The position numbers and the translations under genes are program-made. Of a stretch of DNA of 64,000 bases, positions 52,645-62,515 are shown piece by piece (within the stretch, counting starts at the first letter, position 1; each line of letters starts with the position of its first letter). The notes beneath the pieces are model-generated. The model was not told the DNA's origin. It saw only the letters and a list, made by a program, of their open reading frames with translations, and made no database searches. Origin of the DNA: Frankia sp. QA3. GTDB lineage: Bacteria > Actinomycetota > Actinomycetes > Frankiales > Frankiaceae. The DNA lies in assembly GCF_000262465.1 (NCBI RefSeq), contig NZ_CM001489.1, positions 3,049,575-3,113,574 of the forward strand, read 5' to 3'.

Positions 52645-54318
52645 TCACATCCGGAACACACCGTAGCCGACCGGTTCCAGCGGGGCATTCGCGGCCACCG
52701 ACAGACCCAGGCCCAGCACCATACGGGTGTCGACCGGATCGATGACTCCGTCGTCCCAGAGCCGGGCCGTCGAGTAGTAGGGGCTACCCTGCTCCGCGTA
52801 ACGGTCCAGGACCGGCGCCCGGAACGCGGCCTCGTCGGCGTCGCTCCAGTCGACCCCCGCCGCGGCAAGCTGGTCCCGGCGGACGGCGGCGAGCACCGCC
52901 GCGGCCTGCTCCCCACCCATCACCGAGATCCGCGCGTTCGGCCACATCCACAGAAACCGCGGCGAGTACGCCCGCCCACACATCGAGTAGTTCCCCGCCC
53001 CGAACGACCCACCGATCACCACCGTGAACTTCGGCACCCGCGCACACGCCACCGCCGTCACCATCTTCGCCCCGTGCTTGGCGATCCCCCCCGCCTCGTA
53101 CTCCCGCCCCACCATGAACCCCGAGATGTTCTGCAGGAACACCAACGGAATCCCCCGCTGATCACACAACTCGATGAAATGCGCCCCCTTGAGCGCCGAC
53201 TCACCGAACAACACCCCGTTGTTCGCCACGATCCCCACCGGATGACCATGCAACCGCGCCGTGCCGGTCACCAACGTCGACCCGTACTCCCGCTTGAACT
53301 CCGCGAACCGACTCCCGTCCACGATCCGCGCGATCACCTCCCGCACGTCGTACGGCGTCCGCGAATCCGTCGGCACGGCGGCGTACAGGCCGGCCGGGTC
53401 CACGGCGGGCTCCTCGGCCGGCTCCACCGCCCACGGCCGGGGCGCGCGCGGCGCCAGGTTCGCGACGATCGACCGGACGATCCGCAGGGCGTGCGGGTCG
53501 TCCTCGGCGAGGTGGTCCGTGACCCCCGAGGTGCGCGCATGCAGCAGGCCGCCGCCGAGCTCCTCGGCCGTCACCACCTCACCGGTCGCGGCCTTCACCA
53601 GCGGCGGACCGCCCAGGAAGATCGTCCCCTGGTCGCGGACGATGACCGCCTCGTCCGCCATCGCGGGGACGTAGGCGCCGCCGGCCGTACAGGACCCGAG
53701 CACCGCGGCGATCTGGGCGATGCCGAGCGACGACATCCGTGCCTGGTTGTAGAAGATGCGCCCGAAATGCTCCCGGTCCGGGAAGACCTGATCCTGCAAC
53801 GGCAGGAAGGCGCCACCCGAATCCACCAGATAGATGCAGGGCAGCCGGTTGTGCAGCGCGACCTCCTGGGCGCGCAGATGCTTCTTTACCGTCAGCGGGT
53901 AGTAGGTGCCGCCCTTCACGGTGGCGTCGTTGGCGACGACGACGCATTCCCGACCGGCGACCCGCCCGATTCCGGTGATGATGCCCGCCCCCGGCACCGG
54001 ATCGTTGTACAGCCCGTTCGCGGCGAGCGGGGAGAGTTCCAGGAAGGGACTGCCACGGTCGAGCAACGCGTCGACGCGGTCCCGTGGCAGCAACTTGCCA
54101 CGGGCGACGTGCCGCGTACGGGCCTGCTCCGAGCCGCCGACGGCCGCGACCGCGAGCCGCTCCTGCAGATCGGTCACGGCGTGCCAGTGCCCCTCGGCAT
54201 TACGCCGGGCCTGCTCGCCCGTGGCGTCGACCCGGCTGGTCAGGACCGGCATCGCCGAGGCGCGGCGCACCTCGGCGGACCGCCGTCCGGCGATGGATCC
54301 GGTAGGCACCGCCGTCAC
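52645..54318 (-). CDS. Acyl-CoA carboxylase beta subunit (carboxyltransferase)
   Basis: This 557-residue carboxyltransferase transfers CO2 from carboxybiotin to an acyl-CoA. It contains both crotonase-fold halves: [40 protein letters not shown] and [15 protein letters not shown] in the N-terminal half, and [18 protein letters not shown] and [17 protein letters not shown] in the C-terminal half. The [19 protein letters not shown] segment is characteristic of 3-methylcrotonyl-CoA carboxylase. That makes leucine catabolism the best guess. The GTG at 54318 follows GGGGAG. It is the first gene of the two-gene operon. Confidence 0.93.
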   Translation of the reverse strand: MTAVPTGSIAGRRSAEVRRASAMPVLTSRVDATGEQARRNAEGHWHAVTDLQERLAVAAVGGSEQARTRHVARGKLLPRDRVDALLDRGSPFLELSPLAANGLYNDPVPGAGIITGIGRVAGRECVVVANDATVKGGTYYPLTVKKHLRAQEVALHNRLPCIYLVDSGGAFLPLQDQVFPDREHFGRIFYNQARMSSLGIAQIAAVLGSCTAGGAYVPAMADEAVIVRDQGTIFLGGPPLVKAATGEVVTAEELGGGLLHARTSGVTDHLAEDDPHALRIVRSIVANLAPRAPRPWAVEPAEEPAVDPAGLYAAVPTDSRTPYDVREVIARIVDGSRFAEFKREYGSTLVTGTARLHGHPVGIVANNGVLFGESALKGAHFIELCDQRGIPLVFLQNISGFMVGREYEAGGIAKHGAKMVTAVACARVPKFTVVIGGSFGAGNYSMCGRAYSPRFLWMWPNARISVMGGEQAAAVLAAVRRDQLAAAGVDWSDADEAAFRAPVLDRYAEQGSPYYSTARLWDDGVIDPVDTRMVLGLGLSVAANAPLEPVGYGVFRM

Positions 54319-54631
54319 AATCACTCCCCACAAAGCTGAACACAAGGTTGCCAAATTCGACGTTTCCCCAGGTCGGCGCGCACCAACCCGAGACGTCCGA
54401 TGTCGTACCGGAACGCGGCCGCACCTACGCCGACGCCCCGGCTGCGGCAATCGGACCCGCCGATCGCCCTACCCACTATCGATCTGAAATGCACCGGTTG
54501 ACCCCACTGCGGCTTACCTTAGCGGCGATAGCTCGATTCGGCGGTCGCTCGGTACGATCCCGCCGACCGGGTGTCGGGATCTCCGGCGCCCACCGTGAAG
54601 GACGCTCGCCGGCACACTAGCGTTGCCTGCC
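54319..54631. promoter_or_regulatory. Divergent promoter region with a leaderless-type -10 box
   Basis: About 310 bases separate the acyl-CoA carboxylase operon from the SRPBCC gene. A TAGCGT box at 54619-54624 lies seven bases before the GTG at 54632, as in leaderless actinobacterial transcripts. The same CTAGCGTTGCC string recurs before cobM at 59033. No operator is obvious. Confidence 0.5.
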
Positions 54632-55045
54632 GTGGCCGCACTGTTCCTCCAGGCGTCGGGGCCGGCGCCGGTGACGGAAAGCTGGGAGCGCTACGCCGAG
54701 CCGGGCCGCTGGCCGGCCTGGGCGCCGCAGGTCCTGCGCGTCCGCGTCGACGGCGGGGACACCCGGATCCATCCCGGGATGACCGGCGAGGTCCGGTCCT
54801 TCCTGCCGCCCGCGGCCGGCTTCGTCGTCACCGCCGTCGACGAGCTGGCCCGGACCTGGTCCTGGCGGGTGACGCTCGGTCCGCTGCGGCTCACCCTCGA
54901 CCACGGCGTCGACCCCTGCCTCGACGGCGGCACCTCCACCTGGCTGCGGCTGCGGGGGCCGCTACCCGTCCTGCTGGCCTACGCCCCGCTCGCCCGCGTC
55001 GCCCTGCGCCGCCTGGTGCACGCGGACCCGCCGCCGCGGACCTGA
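54632..55045 (+). CDS. SRPBCC / polyketide cyclase-like protein
   Basis: This 137-residue protein has the START/Bet v1-like fold (polyketide_cyc2 type). The N-terminus SWERYAEPGRWPAWAPQVLR is the usual W-x-W pattern. VTAVDELARTWSWRVTLGPL and a charged C-terminal helix complete it. It binds hydrophobic ligands in known relatives; function here is unknown. The GTG at 54632 is chosen because a TAGCGT box lies just upstream; a TTG at 54623 is possible. It is a single gene, convergent with the AAA ATPase gene. Confidence 0.8.
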   Translation: MAALFLQASGPAPVTESWERYAEPGRWPAWAPQVLRVRVDGGDTRIHPGMTGEVRSFLPPAAGFVVTAVDELARTWSWRVTLGPLRLTLDHGVDPCLDGGTSTWLRLRGPLPVLLAYAPLARVALRRLVHADPPPRT

Positions 55046-55109
55046 CCGGGCTGGCGGGGTGCCGCAACGGGTGGCTGGGCCGCCCGGGCGTACCCGGGCG
55101 GCCCACACC

Positions 55110-56366
55110 TCACAGGTACAGGCCGTGGCGGGTGTCGGTGCCGCTGGGGCGGGGCAGGCCGCGGCCGTCGCGCAGGGCAAACAGCTCCGCGAGCGTCATC
55201 GTCGAACCGACCCCGTCGGTCGAGCCGAGCCAGGACACGGCCTCGGCGTGGGGCAGGGCGCCCACCTCGATCTGCGCCAGGCATCGGCCCGGCCGCACGA
55301 CGGCGGGATGCAGCCGGAACAGGTCCTCGTTGGTGGTCAGCGCGACGAGCACCTCACGGCCCTGGCCGACGAGCCCGTCGGTGAGGTTGAGCAGCCGGGA
55401 CAGCTGCTGCCCGGCGGAGCCGCGGCCGTCCCCGCGGATCAGCTCGTCGCAGTCCTCGATCACCAGCAGCCGCCAGCGGCGGACGGCGGGCTGACCCAGC
55501 CGATCCCCCTCGCCGCCGCCGTCCCCGCCGCCGTCGCCAACGGCGGCACCGTCGGCGTCACCGAGGTCGCCGGAGTCGCCGGAGTCGCCGGAGTCGCTGT
55601 CGGGGTCCCCGTCGTCGTCGAAGCCGATCGCGACCTCCATCAGGTAGGCCGGGTCGGCGAACAGCGACTCCGGGTCGAGCACGCAGTCGACCTGGCACCA
55701 GGAGCGCCACTCGTTGGCCAGCGCGCGCAGCACCGTCGTCTTCCCGGTCCCGGCCGGGCCGTGCAGCAGGATCAGCCGGCCGACCACGTTGTCGCGGCGG
55801 ACCGACATCAGCTTGTCGAGGGAGTCCCGAGCCTCGGAGGCATAGTTGCCGCGGATCGACGACCACTTCGTCGTCGCGGTCCGCCGGCTGGTCCGGATCG
55901 GCCCGCGTTGGCCGGACAGGTACCAGAAACCCATGCTGACCGAGCTGTCCGAGCCGGTCTCGGCCGCGGACGAGCGCAGCACGTCCTCGAGCACGCCCCG
56001 GGCGAGTTGCTCGCTGACCGCGGTCACGGTGACCTCGCCACCGCCACCGCGCCAGCGCACGGACCGCACCGTCCAGCCCTCCCCCACGGCCAGGCGGGAG
56101 TCACGAGATTCTTCCACGACGGAGCGCAGCACTCGCGCTCCGGAAGGCAACAGGGTCGCTCCGGGGCGGAGCCGGTCCACCCGCGCACTGCGGGCCCACG
56201 GCTGCTCACCGGTCGTGAAGGGAGCGAGCGCGAGCGCGTCGACGACGTCGTACGGGGTGTCCGAGTCGTCGAGGCCGACGACGAACGGGAGCTTCATCCC
56301 CCCGCTCAGCGACTCGGAGACCGTCCAGGACTTGGGCAGCGACGCCTTCTGATTGGGAACTGACAC
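55110..56366 (-). CDS. AAA-type ATPase, DUF5925-like
   Basis: This 418-residue protein has an N-terminal domain of DUF5925 type (about 1-170, with LPFVVGLDDSDTPYDVVDAL) and a C-terminal AAA ATPase domain (about 170-400). The Walker A is LLHGPAGTGKTTVLRALA, Walker B LLVIEDCDEL, and sensor 1 VALTTNEDLFRLH. The arginine in RPGRCLAQIEV is the usual AAA finger. An Asp/Gly/Ser-rich insertion with a 9-bp repeat (near 55560; GDSGDSGD) splits the core between Walker A and B. The start is GTG 56366. The NADAR gene on the same strand precedes it by 81 bases. Function unknown. Confidence 0.82.
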   Translation of the reverse strand: MSVPNQKASLPKSWTVSESLSGGMKLPFVVGLDDSDTPYDVVDALALAPFTTGEQPWARSARVDRLRPGATLLPSGARVLRSVVEESRDSRLAVGEGWTVRSVRWRGGGGEVTVTAVSEQLARGVLEDVLRSSAAETGSDSSVSMGFWYLSGQRGPIRTSRRTATTKWSSIRGNYASEARDSLDKLMSVRRDNVVGRLILLHGPAGTGKTTVLRALANEWRSWCQVDCVLDPESLFADPAYLMEVAIGFDDDGDPDSDSGDSGDSGDLGDADGAAVGDGGGDGGGEGDRLGQPAVRRWRLLVIEDCDELIRGDGRGSAGQQLSRLLNLTDGLVGQGREVLVALTTNEDLFRLHPAVVRPGRCLAQIEVGALPHAEAVSWLGSTDGVGSTMTLAELFALRDGRGLPRPSGTDTRHGLYL

Positions 56367-56447
56367 GCCCTCGATGGTCCCGGACTCGCCGGGATTCGAC
56401 CATCCCGTTGCGCGATTATCCCGGGACGTCACGCCGTTCGGGGCACG

Positions 56448-57029
56448 TCACCTCGCCGCGACCGGCGTCAGCAGGGCGTCTCGGACCTCCATCAGGGCGA
56501 AGCCGAGCAGGTTGCGCCCGGGCCAGGCGCTCGGCCGGCTGGCCCGATCGTCGTCACGGTCGCAGCCGATCCCCCAGATCCGGTCCCGCGGGCTGGTGTC
56601 GGCGAGGACGAGGCCGGCGGTGCCGGTGAGGTAGGTGCGCAGGATGGCGTTCTGGGCGAACTTCGCGGAGTTGGCGGCGACGGCGACGGCGTAGCGGTGG
56701 CGGTCCCACACCGTCTCGTCGAAGCCCCGGATCCGCCGGCCGACGGCGGCCAGCGGGATCGGCGCCGGCAGCGCGAGCACCGTCTCCGCGGTGGCGTGGT
56801 CGCCGAACAGCCGGGCCTTGCGCACCAGCACGTAGTGCTGCGCGCTGGGGTAGTCGACACCGTCGACGGCGAAGCGGGCCGGCCACCGCAGGCTCAGGCA
56901 ACCCGCTCCCGTGCCGTCGGCGACGGCCTGGCGCTGGCCCCAGAAGAACCTGAACCGAAGGGGTGCCGCCTGGCGTTCGAGCCGGCGCAGGTCCTCGAGG
57001 GAGCGCGGCGGACCGCAGGTCGAGAGCAC
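56448..57029 (-). CDS. NADAR domain protein (YbiA/DUF1768 family)
   Basis: This 193-residue protein is predicted to act on an N-glycosidic bond of NAD- or ADP-ribose-like compounds. The diagnostic motifs are FRFFWGQ, YPSAQHYVLVRKARLFGD, GRRIRGFDETVWD, NSAKFAQNAILR, ADTSPRDRIWGIG and WPGRNLLGFALMEVR. Some NADAR proteins reverse ADP-ribosylation of guanine in DNA, but no DarT-like partner is seen here. The GTG at 57029 is my preferred start; an ATG at 57164 would add unconserved residues. It is upstream of the AAA ATPase gene in the same direction. Confidence 0.87.
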   Translation of the reverse strand: MLSTCGPPRSLEDLRRLERQAAPLRFRFFWGQRQAVADGTGAGCLSLRWPARFAVDGVDYPSAQHYVLVRKARLFGDHATAETVLALPAPIPLAAVGRRIRGFDETVWDRHRYAVAVAANSAKFAQNAILRTYLTGTAGLVLADTSPRDRIWGIGCDRDDDRASRPSAWPGRNLLGFALMEVRDALLTPVAAR

Positions 57030-57226
57030 ACGCCGAGGTTGGCAGATCACAGCCCGTCGGATGCACCTTTCCGGGTTTTTAAGGCGAAAGGTCACGAGAG
57101 CCGCAAAGCTGGCGCGGGCGCGCGGCCTTCCCGCGAGAATCTCGGCGCGCCTACCCGGCGTCACGCCCCACTCACTTCAAGCTCCGGGAGGACTCGCTTC
57201 AAGCTCCGGGAAGGAGGTGGTCGGCG

Positions 57227-58009
57227 GTGCTCGGTGGGCGACTCATCCACGGACGGCGACGCGACGCCGCGCGGGCCGGCGAGCCCGGGCGGATCGGCGC
57301 CGCGCACAAGGAGGCCGACCCACCGCCCGGGGCCCACCTGGGCACCCCCGACCACCCGGACGCCCCCGCGGGAGGGGACGCCCTCGACGATCCGAACGCC
57401 CGAGACGGCGCGGAGCCCCCGGACGTCGCAGGGCCCTACGACGTCGCCGCGCGGCCCGACGACGGCCGGCAGCGGGCGGATTTCGGCGCGCTGCTGATCC
57501 CGCGCGTCACGGGCACCTGGATCCGGCTGTCGCTCGACGGGCCGGTGCCGGCGCTGGTCGCGACCGACGGCTCCTCCACCCTGGAGCTGTCCGTGCTGGC
57601 CGCGCCGCGGGGGCAGGACCTGTGGGCCACGATCCGCGAGGACCTGCTGGCCGCGACGGCGCCGGACGATCCGGACGCCTGCCGGCCGGGTCCACGCGGC
57701 CCCGAGCTGCACCTGCCGATCGACTACGGGTCCGGCCCGATTCCCGCCCGGATCGTGGGCGTCGACGGGCCGCGATGGTTCCTCTGCGCGGTCTTCACCG
57801 GGCCGGCGGCCACGGATCCGGCGGCGGCACCCGCGCTCGACGAGCTCCTCGCCGCGACGGTCGTCGTGCGGGGGGGCGCGCCGATGCCGGTCCGCGACCC
57901 GATCCCGCTGATCCCGCCCGACCGGATGGGCGAGCGCATCGTCGAGGTCCCGGCCCAGCGAGCGGCTCCCGAGATCATGACCCTGGGCCGGCCACGGCCG
58001 CACGCCTGA
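57227..58009 (+). CDS. DUF3710 family protein
   Basis: This 260-residue actinobacterial protein of unknown function has a Pro/Asp-rich N-terminal 80 residues. The DUF3710 core follows: DFGALLIPRVTGTWIRL, LELSVLAAPRG, VGVDGPRWFLCAVFTGPAA and the ending VVVRGGAPMPVRDPIPL. The GTG at 57227 has a fine AGGAGGTGG. A near-perfect 22-bp duplication (about 57170-57215, CTTCAAGCTCCGGGA twice) precedes the ribosome-binding site. In many actinobacteria this gene lies near dut, which is not in this window. It is convergent with a TetR gene, 7 bases away. Confidence 0.88.
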   Translation: MLGGRLIHGRRRDAARAGEPGRIGAAHKEADPPPGAHLGTPDHPDAPAGGDALDDPNARDGAEPPDVAGPYDVAARPDDGRQRADFGALLIPRVTGTWIRLSLDGPVPALVATDGSSTLELSVLAAPRGQDLWATIREDLLAATAPDDPDACRPGPRGPELHLPIDYGSGPIPARIVGVDGPRWFLCAVFTGPAATDPAAAPALDELLAATVVVRGGAPMPVRDPIPLIPPDRMGERIVEVPAQRAAPEIMTLGRPRPHA

Positions 58010-58016
58010 CGCCCGT

Positions 58017-58667
58017 TCAGCGCAGGCCGGTGAACTCGACGGTGGCCAGCGAGACGCGCACGTAGCGCTCGATCAGCTCGTCGGGCGGGACGGGGCCCGC
58101 GTGGTCGTACCACTCCAGCGCCGCCGTGCCGGCCGCCTCGATGCTGCGCCGCGCGTCGGCCGGGAACGGCGTGCGGAACACTCCCTCCCGCACCCCCTGC
58201 TGGATGATCTCGCCGAACAGCTGGCTGGCACCGCGCTCGACCACCTGCTCCCCGATCGAGAACCGCTCACCCACCCGCATGATCGTCCGATAACGGAGCA
58301 ACAATGCGCTCGTCTGATAGCGAAGATAGTAGCTCATGGTGCCGCGGACGAGCGCCGACAATCTCTCCTCCGCCGAAGGGCCCGCATTCGCCACAGCGCT
58401 GTTGATGACGCGGAAGAACTCGTCGACGAGCACGGAGAGAGGCACCTCCCACGCGTCCCGCTCCAGCGTCCCGGCAAGGTAGTCCCGGGCCGACTCGACC
58501 GGTTCCATGCCGGCGTGGGCCGCGATGTCCCGAAGGGAGATCTCGTCCAGGCGGAGATCGACGAAAAGATCGGCCGCCGCTCGGTAGAGTTCCGCCCTGC
58601 GCTGCTGGAGCGCGGCACGCGCGGCGATCCGGTCCACGTGTGCCAGCGTATCCAGAACCAGGGGCAC
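58017..58667 (-). CDS. TetR-family transcriptional regulator
   Basis: This 216-residue regulator has an N-terminal helix-turn-helix ([22 protein letters not shown] cut to [14 protein letters not shown]) and an alpha-helical ligand domain. The segments [20 protein letters not shown] and [20 protein letters not shown] match the acyl-CoA/drug-type TetR group. GTG 58667 is the longest start; GTG 58634 ([10 protein letters not shown]) is possible and nearer the conserved region. It is monocistronic. No divergent gene is close; the target is unknown. Confidence 0.85.
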   Translation of the reverse strand: MPLVLDTLAHVDRIAARAALQQRRAELYRAAADLFVDLRLDEISLRDIAAHAGMEPVESARDYLAGTLERDAWEVPLSVLVDEFFRVINSAVANAGPSAEERLSALVRGTMSYYLRYQTSALLLRYRTIMRVGERFSIGEQVVERGASQLFGEIIQQGVREGVFRTPFPADARRSIEAAGTAALEWYDHAGPVPPDELIERYVRVSLATVEFTGLR

Positions 58668-59033
58668 GACACCCCGTCATGGTCGCGCTGGCGGCATTTC
58701 GGCGAGCTCGGGCGAATTCCGCCGAATCGGCGGGAGTCAGCGTCGCCACGGCCGATCAGACCCGGAACCGCGGCAGGGCCGAGCCCACGCCGACTCGCCG
58801 AAAACCGGCTCCTCGGCCATCGTACCGTTCCGGGAGCGTTCGGCGGCACCGCCGTCGTCCACTCACGGAGTGAGGGAGATCCTCCAGGCGGTCGCACCGG
58901 TGTACAGCGATAACCATATGCTGACGACCGATTCGGAAGTCGCCGCCTATGCCGTTCTGGTCGGCGTCACGCTTCTTTCCTGCGCCGGCGCCTCGACGAC
59001 CGGCGATCCGCGGATCCGCCGCGTCGGGGCTGC
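58668..59033. other. Intergenic region upstream of cobM
   Basis: About 365 bases lie between the TetR gene and the promoter of the cobM leader. I looked for the conserved boxes of a cobalamin riboswitch and did not find them. No convincing gene or hairpin is present. Confidence 0.4.
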
Positions 59034-59039
59034 TAGCGT
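59034..59039 (+). promoter_or_regulatory. Leaderless-type -10 box TAGCGT for the cobM leader ORF
   Basis: TAGCGT fits the actinobacterial -10 pattern TANNNT and lies eight bases before the GTG at 59048. The surrounding CTAGCGTTGCC is identical to that before the SRPBCC gene at 54618. This suggests the same sigma factor. Confidence 0.45.
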
Positions 59040-59047
59040 TGCCCGTT

Positions 59048-59167
59048 GTGCCGAGCGCCCCGCGACGGCCCGCCGGCACCGCGGGCCACGCTCCCAAGCC
59101 CACCACCGTCGCCGCCCACCGCGGCGCGGCGGCCGACCACGGGGCCCAGGGAGGCGAGCGCGGATGA
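59048..59167 (+). CDS. Possible 39-aa leader ORF coupled to cobM
   Basis: GTG 59048 opens a 39-codon frame that ends in TGA at 59165-59167. The stop overlaps the cobM ATG at 59164 (ATGA). A -10 box lies eight bases ahead, so translation could be leaderless. The peptide has four His and is Ala/Pro-rich ([20 protein letters not shown]). GC at third codon positions is high. It may serve to couple ribosomes into cobM, or be a metal-related peptide. This is a hypothesis; no homologue is recognised. Confidence 0.4.
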   Translation: MPSAPRRPAGTAGHAPKPTTVAAHRGAAADHGAQGGERG

Positions 59168-59979
59168 CCGTGCACTTCATCGGAGCGGGGCCGGGCGCGG
59201 CCGACCTCATCACCGTGCGTGGGCGGGACCTGATCGCCGCCTGCCCGGTCTGCCTGTACGCGGGCAGCCTCGTCCCCGCCGAACTGCTGTCTCACTGCCC
59301 GCCCGGCGCGCGGCTCGTCGACACGGCCCGGATGACGCTCGACGCGATCACGGCCGAGCTGTGCGCCGCCGACGCCGCCGGACAGGACGTCGCCCGCCTG
59401 CACTCCGGCGACCCGTCCCTCTACAGCGCCCTGGCCGAGCAGATGCGCCGGCTGGACGCGGCGGGCGTCCCCTACGACGTCACCCCGGGCGTGCCCGCGT
59501 TCGCCGCCGCCGCCGCGTCGCTGCGCCGGGAGCTGACGGTTCCCGGCGTCGCCCAGAGCGTCGTGCTGACCCGCACCGCCGTGCTGTCCAGCCCGATGCC
59601 GCCCGGCGAGGACCTGGCCACCCTCGGCCGGTCCCGGGCGACGCTCGTGCTGCACCTGGCCGTGCACCGCATCGAGACGCTGGTCGACGAGCTCCTGCCC
59701 AACTACGGGCCGGACTGTCCGGCGGCCGTGGTGGCGTGGGCCAGCCGGTCGGACGAGGTGGTGCTGCGCGGCACGCTCGCCGACATCGCCGCGCAGTCCC
59801 GGGCCGCCGGCCTGACGAAGACCGCCGTGATCATCATCGGTCGGGCGCTGGCCGCGGCGGGCTTCCGCGACAGCTTCCTGTACTCGCCGCAGCGCTTCGC
59901 CCCGGACGGCTGCCAGCCGGCGCCCGCCACGGGTTGGTCGTCGGTGCCCGGGGACCTGGACCCGGCCGAGCCGCGATGA
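59164..59979 (+). CDS. cobM: Precorrin-4 C11-methyltransferase
   Basis: This 271-residue SAM-dependent enzyme of corrin ring synthesis (aerobic pathway) methylates precorrin-4 at C11. The SAM-dependent tetrapyrrole methylase fold shows [18 protein letters not shown], the [16 protein letters not shown] loop and [17 protein letters not shown] with the [13 protein letters not shown] segment. The ATG at 59164 follows AGGGAGGCGAG. The stop overlaps cobK by four bases (ATGA). The product would continue to precorrin-6A through other methylases in the cluster. Confidence 0.95.
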   Translation: MTVHFIGAGPGAADLITVRGRDLIAACPVCLYAGSLVPAELLSHCPPGARLVDTARMTLDAITAELCAADAAGQDVARLHSGDPSLYSALAEQMRRLDAAGVPYDVTPGVPAFAAAAASLRRELTVPGVAQSVVLTRTAVLSSPMPPGEDLATLGRSRATLVLHLAVHRIETLVDELLPNYGPDCPAAVVAWASRSDEVVLRGTLADIAAQSRAAGLTKTAVIIIGRALAAAGFRDSFLYSPQRFAPDGCQPAPATGWSSVPGDLDPAEPR

Positions 59980-60809
59980 CCGCTGCGGCGGGAGGCAAGC
60001 CGCGGCGGGTGCTGCTGCTGGGGGGCACCGGCGAGGGCCGCCGGCTGGCCGTCGCCCTGGCCGCCGACGCGGGGCTCGACGTCGTCTACTCGCTCGCCGG
60101 CCGGGTGCGCGACCCGCAGGTGCCACCGTCCTGCCGGGTCCGGATCGGGGGGTTCGGCGGTCCGACCGGCCTCGCCGACCAGCTGCGCGCCGAACGCATC
60201 GACGCGATGGTCGACGCCACCCACCCCTTCGCCGCCCGGATGAGCGCCTCCGCCGCGGCGGCCGCGGCGACCACCGGCGTCCCGCTGCTGGTCCTGCACC
60301 GCCCCGGCTGGCATGAGCGGCCCGGCGACGACTGGCGCCGGGTCCCGTCGCTGCCCGCCGCGGCGGACCTGGTCGACCGGTTCGTGCCGGCCCGGCGGGC
60401 CGGGCAGGACGGGGCCGGCGGGTCCGATCGGGCGCCGCGGGTGTTCCTGACCACCGGGCGTACCGACCTCGCGCTGTTCGCCGGGCTGCACCGGCCCTGG
60501 TTCCTCGCCCGCTGCGTCGACCCGCCCACCGGCACGCTGCCGCCGCGGCTGACGGTCGTTTTGGACCGGGGGCCGTTCGACGTGGCCGGGGAGACGGCGC
60601 TGCTACGCCGCCACGCCATCGACGTCGTCGTGACCAAGGACAGCGGCGGCACGATGACGGCGGCCAAGCTCGCCGCCGCCCGCGACCTCGGCCTGCCCGT
60701 CATCATGGTCGACCGCCCGCCCGTTCCCGGCGGGGTCGCCGTCGTCGACACCGTCGAGGCCGCGCACGCCTGGCTGGCCGGGGGCCGCCCGGCCTACGGC
60801 GCCGGGTAG
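59976..60809 (+). CDS. cobK: Precorrin-6A reductase
   Basis: This 277-residue NADPH-dependent reductase converts precorrin-6A to precorrin-6B. It shows [18 protein letters not shown] at the N-terminus, [30 protein letters not shown] and [20 protein letters not shown], all family landmarks. The ATG at 59976 overlaps the cobM stop. It ends 16 bases into the convergent cobIJ gene. It follows cobM in the pathway order. Confidence 0.95.
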   Translation: MTAAAGGKPRRVLLLGGTGEGRRLAVALAADAGLDVVYSLAGRVRDPQVPPSCRVRIGGFGGPTGLADQLRAERIDAMVDATHPFAARMSASAAAAAATTGVPLLVLHRPGWHERPGDDWRRVPSLPAAADLVDRFVPARRAGQDGAGGSDRAPRVFLTTGRTDLALFAGLHRPWFLARCVDPPTGTLPPRLTVVLDRGPFDVAGETALLRRHAIDVVVTKDSGGTMTAAKLAAARDLGLPVIMVDRPPVPGGVAVVDTVEAAHAWLAGGRPAYGAG

Positions 60810-62515
60810 CGGCGCGGGGTGAACACGAGGTCGCGACCGGTGCCGCGGCGGACGATCCGCGTCGTCGAGGAGCCGACGAGCAGCAGGCAGCGCATGTCGA
60901 CTCCGGCCGGGTCGAGGTCGCCGAGGGTCGTCACGGTGACCGTTTCGGTGGGGCCGCCGACGTCGCGCCCGATCACCACCGGGGTGTCCGGCGCGCGGTG
61001 CTCCAGCAGCGCCGCGCGGGCACGGTCGAGCTGTTCGCGCCGCGTCCGCGACGCCGGGTTGTAGATCGCGAGGACGAGGTCGGCCGCCGCGGCGGCGCGC
61101 AGCCGCCGCTCGATGACCTCCCACGGCTTGAGCCGGTCGGACAGCGACAGCACGCAGAAGTCGTGGCCGAGCGGCGCGCCGACCCGGCTCGCCACCGCCT
61201 GGGCTGCGGTCAGACCAGGCACGACCCGCACGTCGACGTGGGCGAAACGCTGCTGCGCCGCGGCCTCGACGACCGCGGTCGCCATCGCGAAGACGCCGGG
61301 GTCACCGGAGGACACCACCGCGACGTTCGCCCCGGCGGCGGCCAGCTCCAGGGCGAGCTCGGCGCGTTCCGCCTCGACCGTGTTGCCCGACGGGTGCCGG
61401 CGCTGGCGCGGATCGGCGGGGACCCGATCCAGGTAGGGGCCGTAGCCGATGAGGTCGTCGGCGGCGGCAAGCGCGGCGGCGGCCTGCGGGGTCAACCAGC
61501 CCTGCGCACCCGGGCCGAGCCCGACCACGACGACCTCGCCCGCGGGCTGCTCCACGGCGGGCTCCTCGACCGCCGGCGCGGTGCGGTCGATGATCCCGAC
61601 GGGAGCGGAGGCGGACGGCCCCGGCCGGCTCGCGGCGCCCGCGAGCACCCAGTCCGCCTGGCCGGCGCGCAGCGGCGCCGGATCGTCCGGGCCGCGCACC
61701 GGGCTCGGCAGCACGGCCAGGGAGAAGTAGGGCACGGTCGCCGGGTCGACCTCGCCGAGCGGGGCGATCCGCTGGCCGGCGGTCGTCGCCCGCTCGACGT
61801 ACCAGGTGTCGGCGAGCCGGCCGGCGTCGGTGAAGGCGTCGCGGACCCCGGGGAAGGTCCGGCCCATCTTGAGCACGACCGCGGTGTCGGTGCCGGCGAT
61901 GCGCTCGGCGAGGGTCCGCGGCGCCAGTGTGCCCGGCAGGACGGTGAGGACCTCGTTGCCCTCGACGAGCGGGCGGCCGAGCACCGCGCAGCCCGCCGAC
62001 AACGACGTCACCCCGGGCACGACCTCGGTCGGGTAGCGGTCGGCGAGGCGACGGTGCAGGTGGATGAACGACCCGTAGAAGAACGGGTCGCCCTCGCTGA
62101 GGACGACGACGTCCCGGCCGGCGTCGAGGTGGACCGCCAGCCGCTTGGCGCAGTCCTCGTAGAACTCGTCGATCGCCCCCCGGTAGCCGCCGGGATGGCT
62201 GGTCGTCTCCGTGGTGACCGGGTAGACCAGCGCCTCCTCGATCTGGTCGCCGCGCAGGTGCGCCGCGGCGATCGACCTGGCGATGCTGCGGCCGTGCCGG
62301 GCACTGTGGTAGGCGATCACGTCGGCGTCGTGGATGAGCCGGGCCGCCCGCAGCGTCATGAGCTCGGGATCACCCGGTCCCACCCCGACCCCCCACAACC
62401 GGCCCGTCGGGCCGGCCCCCGCCACGCCGGCCCCCGCCACGCTGGCCTCCGCCCCGGCCGGCACCGTCGCCGGCTCGGTCACGGGGTCGATCACGGGCTC
62501 ACGCGAGTCGTTCAC
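60794..62515 (-). CDS. cobIJ: Precorrin-2 C20- / precorrin-3B C17-methyltransferase fusion
   Basis: This 573-residue protein carries two corrin methyltransferases. The CobI half (about 40-290) has [37 protein letters not shown] and [14 protein letters not shown]. The CobJ half (about 325-573) has [33 protein letters not shown] and [20 protein letters not shown]. The first 38 residues and the linker are low-complexity. The GTG at 62515 overlaps the cobH stop by four bases. CobI makes precorrin-3A from precorrin-2; CobJ contracts the ring after CobG. A fused CobI-CobJ is common in actinobacteria. Confidence 0.95.
   Translation of the reverse strand: MNDSREPVIDPVTEPATVPAGAEASVAGAGVAGAGPTGRLWGVGVGPGDPELMTLRAARLIHDADVIAYHSARHGRSIARSIAAAHLRGDQIEEALVYPVTTETTSHPGGYRGAIDEFYEDCAKRLAVHLDAGRDVVVLSEGDPFFYGSFIHLHRRLADRYPTEVVPGVTSLSAGCAVLGRPLVEGNEVLTVLPGTLAPRTLAERIAGTDTAVVLKMGRTFPGVRDAFTDAGRLADTWYVERATTAGQRIAPLGEVDPATVPYFSLAVLPSPVRGPDDPAPLRAGQADWVLAGAASRPGPSASAPVGIIDRTAPAVEEPAVEQPAGEVVVVGLGPGAQGWLTPQAAAALAAADDLIGYGPYLDRVPADPRQRRHPSGNTVEAERAELALELAAAGANVAVVSSGDPGVFAMATAVVEAAAQQRFAHVDVRVVPGLTAAQAVASRVGAPLGHDFCVLSLSDRLKPWEVIERRLRAAAAADLVLAIYNPASRTRREQLDRARAALLEHRAPDTPVVIGRDVGGPTETVTVTTLGDLDPAGVDMRCLLLVGSSTTRIVRRGTGRDLVFTPRRYPAP

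Noticed and set aside
58668..59163. Possible cobalamin riboswitch upstream of cobM
   Set aside because: The conserved boxes of that riboswitch are not visible on the plus strand.
58870..59163. N-terminal extension of CobM by 98 residues
   Set aside because: Family members begin at the [11 protein letters not shown] start, which has its own ribosome-binding site.
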